In this document: positions 1 to 5,119 of the stretch, piece by piece
Layout of the letters: each line of letters begins with the position of its first letter
How positions within the stretch are numbered: the stretch's first letter is position 1
Assembly (NCBI GenBank): GCA_016206945.1
Contig: JACQQP010000178.1
Span: forward strand, 1-6,103
Length of the DNA: 6,103 nt
DNA from: Candidatus Omnitrophota bacterium
GTDB lineage: Bacteria; Omnitrophota; Omnitrophia; Omnitrophales; Danuiimicrobiaceae
Direction: 5' to 3'
Position numbers and translations under genes: made by a program
The notes under the pieces: model-generated
What the model was told of the DNA's origin: nothing
The model's database searches: none
What the model saw: only the letters and a program-made list of their open reading frames with translations

Positions 1-1677
1 ATCTTCTGTAGTTCTCGGGGTCTGATCCCCCCAAAAGCCTCCATGGTCATTGAAATACAGGAAATCCTCTGCGCCGCTTAAGGCTGCGTGAAAGACCATT
101 TCTGAGTAATGGTCATAGTCGTAACCGCTCGTCATGATTCCAGTCAAAGGATCTTTCTTCCAAAATGAAAATGCGCCCTTCGCAAATGATTTACGAGCCA
201 GCCAGACCGTCAAAGGGATATCTGAAGCGGACAGCATATTTCTGATGGCGCTAAAATCGTAAAGAAACGTATCAAATGAGTTTCTCTGATTCCGATCTGG
301 AGATGGAAACGTTTTGGGACCCATATTGATGGTTTTAATCCACTCCCCGTACACGGATCTGGTTTGAACCCAGCTTTCATGAGGAAAGACACCCGTTCGA
401 TGCCAGCCCGGAGTCCACGTGGGACCGAAGTCATGGGTTACCGTCTGTGAGTGGACTGCCCATTGATAATTTGAAACCTTCGCCTCAGGAAAATATTGAA
501 GCATCGGTTCCACAATGGCTTCCTGGATGTATTGCATCTTTCTCTTGTGCATGACCGCATTCCAAATGAGCTCCTTTTGGGGCTCCTCTCTATTCCAATT
601 GGGAGCATTCGTCAGATCAGAAAAACCCAGCTCCCTCGCTACTTCAGGCCATCTGGGATCCTCCATAATGGTTTGCCAGACTTTCTTTCCCGTAGGTGTT
701 TGAAAGTAACTTTGTCTCTGGATCATGAAGCGCCATTCCATGTACCCTTGTGTCAGCGCTATTTCGGAGAGATCAAGAACGAGTTGGTCCAATTCACCGC
801 CCATGGCTTTGTAATCGCGGAAGAAATTCGTGAAACGCTCGCGCACAATATCCCGCCATTGATCCATCCAGATCATGTCGAACTCGAGCAGATTGCCTTG
901 TGCGTCCGTGACATCGAACATGGTGCGGTTGCTGTTCCAGCTTAAGGTGGTACCCGGATTTCGTTCTTGCCGATACACCAAATGAAGCGCCCAGCTGAAA
1001 ATAAACCGCTGTCCAACAGGCTTTTGCATCACTTTATTCACGGCGTCTTGTACATTCGGAAGAATATTGGGCATATTGCCGATCCAATAGAAGGTTTCCA
1101 TATTATTTACTTCATCGCCCACCGTATGCCAGGTGAGTGCGTTCAGCTCACGCCGCTCATCCGTCGATGAAGTTTTATAAAATCCATCCAGAAGCATCAG
1201 TAAATGTTCTTTCTCCCAATAATCCAGGAATGTAGTTTTATCCGTTTCGAATATTTGTTCAAGTTTAGCCTTCACATCCCATGAAGGCATCGTCAAAAGA
1301 GAACCGCCAAGAGCACCGGATAACTCCGTTAAGACCCCGTCGCTTCTGAGTCGGGATAAATCAATATTTAATCGGCTGAGTTCAGCATGAAGCGAATTCA
1401 TATCAGTGATTTTAATCAGGCCATGCGCGCTTAAGGTTTTTAAAAGCTCCATTGGTTTCATGGAAGTGAATACGTCTTGGAATGTGAGGCTTGAAATAAA
1501 GTGATCGAGCGCCTCGCGGTCGACGACGCCCGCTTCGATTAAATCGTTGAAGAATTCCTGGGCCGATAGGTTTTCAATGACTTCCGATGCGGATGAGGTG
1601 GGAAAAAAAGAGAGAGAAAACCAAAGAGGAAGCAAAATGGCGATGATTCTAGCGGGCATATACTTTAGGAATGCCAT
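1..1677 (-). CDS. Secreted protein with TIM-barrel glycosidase-like C-terminal region (partial, 3' end beyond window)
   Basis: Reading the minus strand from ATG at 1677 gives 559 uninterrupted codons to the left edge, so the stop codon lies outside the window. The N-terminus is a Sec signal peptide: basic start, hydrophobic core at about residues 10-25, likely cleavage after TSSA (residue 30). Residues 31-165 look like a helical domain. From about residue 180 the protein is rich in Trp, Tyr and Asp. Segments such as GGELDQLVLDLSE (293-305), IPLTVWLARKSF (487-498) and YSEMVFHAALSGAEDFLYFN (524-543) resemble the strand-end motifs of TIM-barrel glycoside hydrolases, where acidic residues close the strands. 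Export is well supported. The hydrolase fold is inferred from pattern only; no family or substrate can be named. An in-frame TAA 9 nt upstream of the ATG rules out a longer start. A later ATG at codon 7 would leave a shorter but still usable signal peptide. Confidence 0.85.
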   Translation of the reverse strand, partial: MAFLKYMPARIIAILLPLWFSLSFFPTSSASEVIENLSAQEFFNDLIEAGVVDREALDHFISSLTFQDVFTSMKPMELLKTLSAHGLIKITDMNSLHAELSRLNIDLSRLRSDGVLTELSGALGGSLLTMPSWDVKAKLEQIFETDKTTFLDYWEKEHLLMLLDGFYKTSSTDERRELNALTWHTVGDEVNNMETFYWIGNMPNILPNVQDAVNKVMQKPVGQRFIFSWALHLVYRQERNPGTTLSWNSNRTMFDVTDAQGNLLEFDMIWMDQWRDIVRERFTNFFRDYKAMGGELDQLVLDLSEIALTQGYMEWRFMIQRQSYFQTPTGKKVWQTIMEDPRWPEVARELGFSDLTNAPNWNREEPQKELIWNAVMHKRKMQYIQEAIVEPMLQYFPEAKVSNYQWAVHSQTVTHDFGPTWTPGWHRTGVFPHESWVQTRSVYGEWIKTINMGPKTFPSPDRNQRNSFDTFLYDFSAIRNMLSASDIPLTVWLARKSFAKGAFSFWKKDPLTGIMTSGYDYDHYSEMVFHAALSGAEDFLYFNDHGGFWGDQTPRTTED

Positions 1678-1691
1678 GGGTATTTATGGGG

Positions 1692-1715
1692 TTATGCGCT
1701 CACCTTTTCCTCCTT
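1692..1715 (-). promoter_or_regulatory. Strong Shine-Dalgarno followed by a three-codon ORF in the leader of the secreted-protein gene
   Basis: On the minus strand AAGGAGG (1715-1709) is followed after 5 nt by GTG (1703-1701), then AGC, GCA and the stop TAA (1694-1692). The long gene's ATG at 1677 lies 14 nt after this stop and in another frame. Counted from the Shine-Dalgarno sequence, the real ATG is about 31 nt away, too far for ordinary initiation, and nothing better precedes it. Either the tiny ORF is a leader from which ribosomes reinitiate, or this is a chance start beside a poorly initiated gene. A sequencing error that shifted the frame is a further possibility. Confidence 0.4.
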
Positions 1716-1757
1716 TTTTGTAGTTGAAGTAAACACCTTATTTTCTCAATTCTCTCA

Positions 1758-1763
1758 ATTATA
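1758..1763 (-). promoter_or_regulatory. Candidate -10 box for the minus-strand secreted-protein gene
   Basis: The minus strand reads TATAAT, a perfect sigma-70-type -10 box. It would start transcription near 1751 and leave a leader of roughly 75 nt containing the AAGGAGG site. No convincing -35 hexamer is visible at 16-18 bp spacing, so the promoter would be weak or need an activator. The palindromic operator at 1823-1859 lies about 70-110 bp upstream of the predicted start, a usual place for one. The local sequence is AT-rich, so chance matches are easy. Confidence 0.35.
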
Positions 1764-1822
1764 TAAATCGCAGAAAAGTGCGAGACATCCTTCTTACCCA
1801 ATTTCCCATTTTTGTCAAGTTC

Positions 1823-1859
1823 AAATGTCCTGAGGACAAAATGTCCTGAGGACATTTTG
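1823..1859. promoter_or_regulatory. Tandem palindromic operator, two copies of TGTCCTGAGGACA
   Basis: A 16-bp unit AAATGTCCTGAGGACA is repeated twice without a gap (1823-1838 and 1839-1854). Each unit contains the odd-length palindrome TGTCCT-G-AGGACA, centred at 1832 and 1848. The second copy extends to a perfect palindrome with 11-bp arms (1837-1859). Two symmetric sites 16 bp apart, in the gap between divergent genes, are the expected form of a dimeric transcription factor's operator. The regulator is not recognised. The sites do not look like LytTR-type boxes, which are direct repeats. A terminator is unlikely because there is no pure T-run and both flanking genes point away. Confidence 0.7.
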
Positions 1860-1903
1860 AAGACAAATGGCTCCGGATTTCAGAGGCATTGATTAATAAG
1901 TTG

Positions 1904-1923
1904 CTAAGATAACTAAGATAACT
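1904..1923. repeat. Short tandem repeat, 9-bp unit CTAAGATAA
   Basis: CTAAGATAA occurs twice in a row (1904-1912, 1913-1921), followed by CT that begins a third copy. It is AT-rich and sits about 50 bp beyond the palindromic operator. It may be a second protein-binding site or plain slippage. No function can be assigned. Confidence 0.6.
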
Positions 1924-1955
1924 GTATCACGGTGTCGATAGAACATGAGGAGTAA

Positions 1956-2060
1956 GTGAAGAAAAATCGACTTATTTTGCCACTAAGGAAAGTTCTTTTA
2001 AGTTGGAGACTGTATTGGCGTTATACGGTTTTCATTCAGCTGAATACCTGTATCGCTTAA
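1956..2060 (+). CDS. Possible small basic peptide, 34 aa (doubtful)
   Basis: A GTG at 1956 opens 34 codons ending in TAA at 2058-2060. GAGG (1948-1951... AGGAG region) lies a few nt upstream and could serve as a ribosome binding site, though the spacing is short. The product would begin MKKNRLILPLRKVLLSW, with Lys/Arg spread among bulky hydrophobics, as in a small membrane-active or leader peptide. The stop overlaps the first base of a predicted folded region (2060-2107). It matches no family I recognise. An ORF this short is expected often by chance, so it is recorded only because it fills part of an otherwise gene-free stretch. Confidence 0.15.
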   Translation: MKKNRLILPLRKVLLSWRLYWRYTVFIQLNTCIA

Positions 2061-2107
2061 CAGGGGATAAGAGGCTCGTTTGAGACTCCTTTTACGGAGT
2101 ACCCTGT
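2060..2107 (+). other. Possible two-stem RNA/DNA fold upstream of the operon
   Basis: ACAGGG (2060-2065) is complementary to CCCTGT (2102-2107), and inside it ACTCC (2085-2089) pairs with GGAGT (2096-2100) around a 6-nt loop. The 3' strands of the two stems are separated by a single base, so they could stack. There is no T-run, so it is not a terminator. It could be part of a 5' leader if transcription starts upstream, but matches no riboswitch class that I recognise. A nearby 12-bp palindrome, ATTCAGCTGAAT (2034-2045), may belong to the same region. Confidence 0.25.
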
Positions 2108-2262
2108 CATTTATTCATCATCTGTGGATTGGAAAAACTGGATTTCACACGAAATGCGTGACATCGAGTTCAGCCAAGCGGACGAAACATGAATACAAGC
2201 GGTCTTATAGGGCTCATGAATGGTAACTCTAGTCTTTTCAATAGATTACATCGGGCTAGTCC

Positions 2263-2291
2263 TTGACAAGCGCGAATCTTGGAGGTACCTT
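2263..2291 (+). promoter_or_regulatory. Candidate sigma-70 promoter for the three-gene operon
   Basis: A perfect -35 hexamer TTGACA (2263-2268) is followed after exactly 17 bp by TACCTT (2286-2291), which keeps the TA and final T of the -10 consensus. Initiation near 2298 would leave a very short leader of about 12 nt, just including the AAGGAG ribosome binding site (2299-2304) ahead of ATG 2310. If real, it excludes the upstream ATG at 2220 as a start. The -10 match is only 3 of 6, so a promoter further upstream remains possible. Confidence 0.4.
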
Positions 2292-2309
2292 TTTAGCGAA
2301 GGAGTCGAA

Positions 2310-3386
2310 ATGAAAAAGATTTTGATCCCGCTGATTGCGGCGAGCCTTATTTTTTGGGCCGAGATTCTTTGGGCTGAAGTGGCTCGGGACGGAAATTCTA
2401 TTGTGGGGACCCCACGTGAAAAGCCTGTTTCTTCAGAGGTGATTAATGGCGGAGAGCGCTTAAGTCTCGCTGAACAACAGGCAGTGTTGAGCACTACAAC
2501 GGTTACAGTTTCTAGCATCGAATCTAATTCAACTTCAGGAACTGATCCCTTTATAGAGGCCAAACGCACATCACAGTTGACTCAAGATTTGAAGCCTACG
2601 TCTGAAGGCTCAAGCTCTCGCATCTTGAAACCTGAAGAGCCGCGTCAAATTCAGCCCGAACCCGTACGGCCACTGGATGAGCCACTTGAACCTCGAAGGC
2701 AAGTAGAACCCACTCAACCAGAGCAAGGTCGGAAGGGCGGCACTCCTTTAGTGACTCCTAGTAAGGAGAGCGATCGAGAGACTTTTGGCTTTGTTCGCGA
2801 TGAGGATTCTCAGAATTTGGAAACCGAATTGAAATCTTCTTTAGAAGAAATTTTTGATTCTATGAAAAAAGGAAAGAGAATGTCGTGGAAACAAGATGAA
2901 CCTGACGAAGGCAAAACGCCTCGGTTTGAGGATCGGTTTGATTATGAGTTGGATAAAGAAATTCTTGAGTTAAGCACAAAGCTCAATGCAATTTTGTCAG
3001 AGGGAAAGGAAGAAGATAAGGTTTTGATTTTGAGCGCCATTGACTTTACAGGAACGCTCAGGTTGATTGACCGTCTCCTCCATCCGCCAGAACGGCTTCA
3101 TCCATGGCTTAAGTGGCTGCTTTATCTCAAGCAGGTGACGCCGGAAATGCTTCAGTATTATCAAGCCGCGCTTGAGCAAAGGGATCGGATTTATATGGTT
3201 GCCGCAGGAAGTAATGGCAAATTCAAGATCCGGTATCAGGGAAGAATTATGGATGCCCCCATTTACCTTTGGCCCGATCAGGCGGAAGGGCGCTATGAAT
3301 TGGTGATGGTACGGGATCGAATTCCCACACCTGGTTCTGAATCGCGAACCGTTCCTGTTGCGGCGGTTGCCCCACCCACTTCTTAA
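2310..3386 (+). CDS. Secreted Pro/Glu-rich protein of unknown family, 358 aa
   Basis: The start at ATG 2310 has AAGGAG 5 nt upstream and opens a typical Sec signal peptide, MKKILIPLIAASLIF..., with likely cleavage after ILWA (residue 22). There is no lipobox cysteine. An in-frame ATG at 2220 would add 30 residues, bury the signal peptide and lacks a ribosome site. Residues about 25-200 look disordered: Ser/Thr-rich first, then a Pro/Glu/Arg-rich stretch (about 107-150) such as PEPVRPLDEPLEPRR, then a charged region. Residues about 205-340 look folded, with helices (ELDKEILELSTKLNAILSEG; the Trp/Leu-rich LHPWLKWLLYLKQVTPEML) and then short strands (KFKIRYQGRIMDAPIYLW, RYELVMVRDRIP). I do not recognise the family. 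It ends 2 bp before the sensor kinase gene, so it is probably co-transcribed and may be an extracytoplasmic partner or ligand-binding accessory of that kinase. That role is inferred only from position. Confidence 0.85.
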   Translation: MKKILIPLIAASLIFWAEILWAEVARDGNSIVGTPREKPVSSEVINGGERLSLAEQQAVLSTTTVTVSSIESNSTSGTDPFIEAKRTSQLTQDLKPTSEGSSSRILKPEEPRQIQPEPVRPLDEPLEPRRQVEPTQPEQGRKGGTPLVTPSKESDRETFGFVRDEDSQNLETELKSSLEEIFDSMKKGKRMSWKQDEPDEGKTPRFEDRFDYELDKEILELSTKLNAILSEGKEEDKVLILSAIDFTGTLRLIDRLLHPPERLHPWLKWLLYLKQVTPEMLQYYQAALEQRDRIYMVAAGSNGKFKIRYQGRIMDAPIYLWPDQAEGRYELVMVRDRIPTPGSESRTVPVAAVAPPTS

Positions 3387-3388
3387 AA

Positions 3389-4984
3389 ATGGTTTTCTCC
3401 GTGCGAGCGAGTTCGTCAAAGGCCTTACGGATTTTCATCCTGTGTTCTTTTGTTTTCATGTGTGGTTTTTTTCTTTCCGAAAAAGTATTCGCCGAAACGG
3501 TCACGAAAAGAGAAGTCCTCGAAAAATACGAGCGCGTGATTGTTCAATCGAACCAGATGAACCTTTATGGTTACGATTTGAGCGAAGTGACTTTTAAGTT
3601 GAAGCGGCTTACCGAAGTCCTCATTGCGAACCGTTTTGATCAAGCCGACAAGCTCTTGGACGAGATTAAGGGGGATCTTAAAGCCATTGAAGCGCGGGGG
3701 CCGGAACGATTGAAACGGGAGCGGCGGCTGGCCTGGGTTGAGATTTTTGCGGATTTTATTCAGCAGTTCGCCTTGTTTGTTGTGATTGCGCTCGTGCTCC
3801 TTCGCCTCGATGTGGTGAGGGCCAATATATTAAGGAAGGCGAGCAGCGGCTCTCAATGGAAACTTATCAGCGTTTTTACAGGTGCATCGATTCTTGGCGG
3901 ATTGATTGGTCTGATACGTTACGGTCAATCGTCCTGGGCTTTTGTCGATTTGCAAATCCTTTTTGTGGGGATCAGTGGTCTTGTGGGAGGGATTTGGGTG
4001 GGAGGGATGACGGCATTATTCAATGCGCTTTTCCGCCTGACGGTGGTCCCGGGATTCAATGTCTACTTAGTCATTCCTCTGGTCACAGGTGTGGCTGCAG
4101 GTTTGTTTAGGTTTCACCGCTTGCGGGATTCCGCGAGCGCCGTAGAAATGTTTTGGGGTGGTCTCGGGATCGGTGTGCTTCACAGCCTGTTCATGTATCT
4201 GCCTATTTTTTCCTATCTTCCTTTACCGTCTTTCGCTTTGGCTGTTTCGTCGCTTTCGGTGACTGAGGGGATTATGGTTTTTCTTTTCTTTGTGGCGGCT
4301 TGGCAAATTTTTAAGGAGCAGAGGAGGAAAGAAACCGAGAAGGAACTCTTTCGAACACGGCTTCAATTCTTACAAGCTCAAATTAATCCTCATTTTCTTT
4401 TTAATGCGCTGAATACAATTTCGGCCATTTGCGGCGAGGAGCATGCCGAGCGGGCAAGGAAACTCATTGTTGAGCTTTCCACACTCTTTAGACGAATGAC
4501 GAAACAGGAAAGCGATCTTGTGCCTCTTAAGGATGAACTGGAATACGTCGACGCCTATTTGAATATTGAGCAGGCCAGGTTTGGCGAGCGGCTTGCCATT
4601 GAAAAGAATATTGGTTTATCCGCGCACAGCTTGGAGATGCCCATTCCGATATTGGTGATCCAGCCTATTGTTGAAAATGCGGTCAAGCACGGCATTTCTA
4701 AGAAGTCAGAGGGCGGGAAACTTACCCTGAACGCAAAGGAAGAAGATTCAATGGTCATTATTGAGGTGAAAGACACCGGCGTTGGCATGCCCGAGGATTT
4801 TAAAGCGAAGGCGATGAATCTAAGACGGGAGGACGAAACAACGGATCAAGATCATGCGGGAGTAGGTCTTGCGAATATTCGGGAGCGGTTAAGCAGGTTC
4901 TATGGCAACCGATCTCACATCACCGTTTCAAGCGCTCTGAACAAAGGTACGACCGTCACACTTTCCTTTCCAAAGGCGTCATGA
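3389..4984 (+). CDS. LytS/YehU-type sensor histidine kinase, 531 aa
   Basis: This membrane kinase should autophosphorylate on histidine and pass phosphate to the regulator encoded next. Residues 1-35 are a signal sequence or first membrane helix (FILCSFVFMCGFF, then VFA|ETV). Residues 36-115 are a charged, helical, probably extracytoplasmic segment. Residues about 118-308 carry roughly six hydrophobic helices resembling the 5TMR-LYT receptor domain, with Gly-rich ILGGLIGL (168-175) and GISGLVGGIWVGG (194-206). The His_kinase domain holds QINPHFLFNALNT, with phospho-accepting H335. The ATPase domain shows the N-box QPIVENAVKHG (N430), DTGVGM (462-467) and GVGLANIRERL (491-501). All catalytic motifs look intact. 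Classic LytS has a GAF domain between membrane and kinase parts; here only a short linker (about 309-328) joins them. No Shine-Dalgarno sequence precedes ATG 3389, which lies 2 bp after the previous stop, so translation is probably coupled. The stop TGA overlaps an ATG at 4981. Confidence 0.95.
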   Translation: MVFSVRASSSKALRIFILCSFVFMCGFFLSEKVFAETVTKREVLEKYERVIVQSNQMNLYGYDLSEVTFKLKRLTEVLIANRFDQADKLLDEIKGDLKAIEARGPERLKRERRLAWVEIFADFIQQFALFVVIALVLLRLDVVRANILRKASSGSQWKLISVFTGASILGGLIGLIRYGQSSWAFVDLQILFVGISGLVGGIWVGGMTALFNALFRLTVVPGFNVYLVIPLVTGVAAGLFRFHRLRDSASAVEMFWGGLGIGVLHSLFMYLPIFSYLPLPSFALAVSSLSVTEGIMVFLFFVAAWQIFKEQRRKETEKELFRTRLQFLQAQINPHFLFNALNTISAICGEEHAERARKLIVELSTLFRRMTKQESDLVPLKDELEYVDAYLNIEQARFGERLAIEKNIGLSAHSLEMPIPILVIQPIVENAVKHGISKKSEGGKLTLNAKEEDSMVIIEVKDTGVGMPEDFKAKAMNLRREDETTDQDHAGVGLANIRERLSRFYGNRSHITVSSALNKGTTVTLSFPKAS

Positions 4985-4985
4985 T
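4981..4985. repeat. Left copy of a 5-bp direct repeat (ATGAT), putative target-site duplication
   Basis: ATGAT immediately precedes the left terminal inverted repeat of the 129-bp element. An identical ATGAT follows the right terminal repeat. This copy contains the kinase stop codon TGA (4982-4984). Confidence 0.6.
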
Positions 4986-5118
4986 CCCATCACCTCCCCG
5001 TACGCCGCCTCCTCTTGAGATGAGGGGCGTGTTTTCGAAGAAAATGCAAGAGCACGCTTCATTGATAGTGCAAGATTGCCTCTTAAAACGTGCTCTTGCC
5101 GTGGAGGTGATGGGATGA
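4981..5118 (+). CDS. 45-codon relay ORF through the inserted element (doubtful as a functional product)
   Basis: ATG 4981 overlaps the kinase stop (ATGA) and has AAAGG (4972-4976) 5 nt upstream, the likely former start of the regulator gene. The frame stays open for 45 codons across the whole element and ends at TGA 5116-5118, which overlaps the regulator's present ATG (5115-5117), again as ATGA. The product would start MIPSPPRTPPPLEMRGVFS and resembles nothing known. Its significance would lie in carrying ribosomes from the kinase stop to the regulator start, and in unfolding the hairpins, more than in the peptide itself. An open frame of this length can occur by chance. Confidence 0.25.
   Translation: MIPSPPRTPPPLEMRGVFSKKMQEHASLIVQDCLLKRALAVEVMG
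5002..5035 (+). terminator. Terminator-like hairpin inside the element (weak)
   Basis: ACGCC (5002-5006) pairs with GGCGT (5026-5030), and inside it CCTC (5011-5014) pairs with GAGG (5022-5025) around a 7-nt loop, leaving a 4-nt bulge on the left. GTTTT (5031-5035) follows. It could pause or partly terminate transcription between kinase and regulator, lowering regulator mRNA. The U-run is short and the stem is interrupted, so termination would be incomplete at best. Confidence 0.3.
5046..5099. repeat. Internal 11-bp inverted repeat of the element
   Basis: GCAAGAGCACG (5046-5056) and CGTGCTCTTGC (5089-5099) are perfect inverted repeats with a 32-bp spacer. The right arm ends 3 bp before the outer repeat, so the two stems would stack closely in RNA. 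The spacer contains GCAAGATTGC, a small weak hairpin that echoes the arm sequence. Confidence 0.75.
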
Positions 5119-5119
5119 T
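5115..5119. repeat. Right copy of the ATGAT direct repeat, putative target-site duplication
   Basis: This ATGAT directly follows the right terminal inverted repeat and matches 4981-4985. It supplies the start codon of the response regulator gene. Confidence 0.6.

Larger units (their letters stand above)
1678..2309. other. Divergent intergenic region, 632 bp, no convincing gene
   Basis: This gap separates the minus-strand secreted-protein gene from the plus-strand operon. It contains the leader and -10 candidate of the minus-strand gene, the tandem palindromic operator, the CTAAGATAA repeat, a doubtful 34-codon ORF, the 12-bp palindrome at 2034-2045, the possible fold at 2060-2107 and the promoter candidate at 2263-2291. 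Otherwise no gene, tRNA or rRNA is visible. The length is large for a simple promoter region and suggests complex control of one or both directions. Confidence 0.6.
4986..5114. mobile_element. MITE-like element, 129 bp, with 12-bp terminal inverted repeats
   Basis: The ends CCCATCACCTCC (4986-4997) and GGAGGTGATGGG (5103-5114) are perfect inverted repeats, and ATGAT flanks both sides as a 5-bp direct repeat. Deleting the element with one ATGAT joins ...GGCGTCATGATACAA, where TCA-TGA ends the kinase and ATG-ATA-CAA starts the regulator. That is a standard ATGA overlap with AAAGG correctly placed upstream. This clean reconstruction is strong evidence for insertion. The interior has two further inverted repeats and no transposase, so mobility would depend on an enzyme supplied elsewhere. 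It is not similar to ERIC or other named small repeats that I can recall. The alternative is a purely native regulatory hairpin, with the ATGAT repeat a coincidence. Confidence 0.6.
4984..5116 (+). promoter_or_regulatory. Shine-Dalgarno-sequestering long-range stem controlling the response regulator
   Basis: The 14-nt arm ATCCCATCACCTCC (4984-4997) is perfectly complementary to GGAGGTGATGGGAT (5103-5116). The right arm contains the regulator's Shine-Dalgarno sequence GGAGGTGAT, which matches all nine bases of the 16S tail AUCACCUCC, plus the first two bases of its ATG. In mRNA the stem would hide both. The left arm starts at the last base of the kinase stop codon, so a ribosome finishing the kinase would cover it and release the start site. 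This would tie regulator synthesis to kinase translation. Two smaller hairpins inside would make a three-way junction. Complementarity is seen directly; the control is inferred. Confidence 0.6.

Noticed and set aside
496..945. 149-codon plus-strand ORF
   Set aside because: It lies wholly antisense to the long secreted-protein frame, which has a signal peptide and coherent protein-like composition throughout. The plus-strand product has no recognisable features.
1837..1859. Palindrome as an intrinsic terminator
   Set aside because: Both flanking genes point away from it, only a TTTT follows, and the tandem duplication of the site is better explained by an operator.
1989..2007. LytTR-like half sites (AAAGTTCTT, TAAGTTGGA)
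   Set aside because: Each differs from the remembered family consensus at one position, and they are 10 bp apart instead of about 21. In AT-rich sequence such matches are common.
2220..2309. Upstream ATG adding 30 residues to the secreted Pro/Glu-rich protein
   Set aside because: It would bury a textbook signal peptide and lacks a ribosome site. The TTGACA promoter candidate lies inside this stretch, and ATG 2310 has AAGGAG at good spacing.
3856..4110. Alternative-frame ORFs inside the kinase gene
   Set aside because: They overlap a frame with intact kinase and membrane-domain motifs, and their products lack recognisable features.
5076..5114. TTG start adding 13 residues to the response regulator
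   Set aside because: The extra residues come from the inserted element, no Shine-Dalgarno sequence precedes the TTG, and the receiver's first strand begins exactly at ATG 5115.
4986..5114. CRISPR repeat or ERIC/REP copy
   Set aside because: There is only a single nested palindrome with no regularly spaced units. The sequence does not resemble the ERIC or REP consensus as I remember it, despite a length similar to ERIC.
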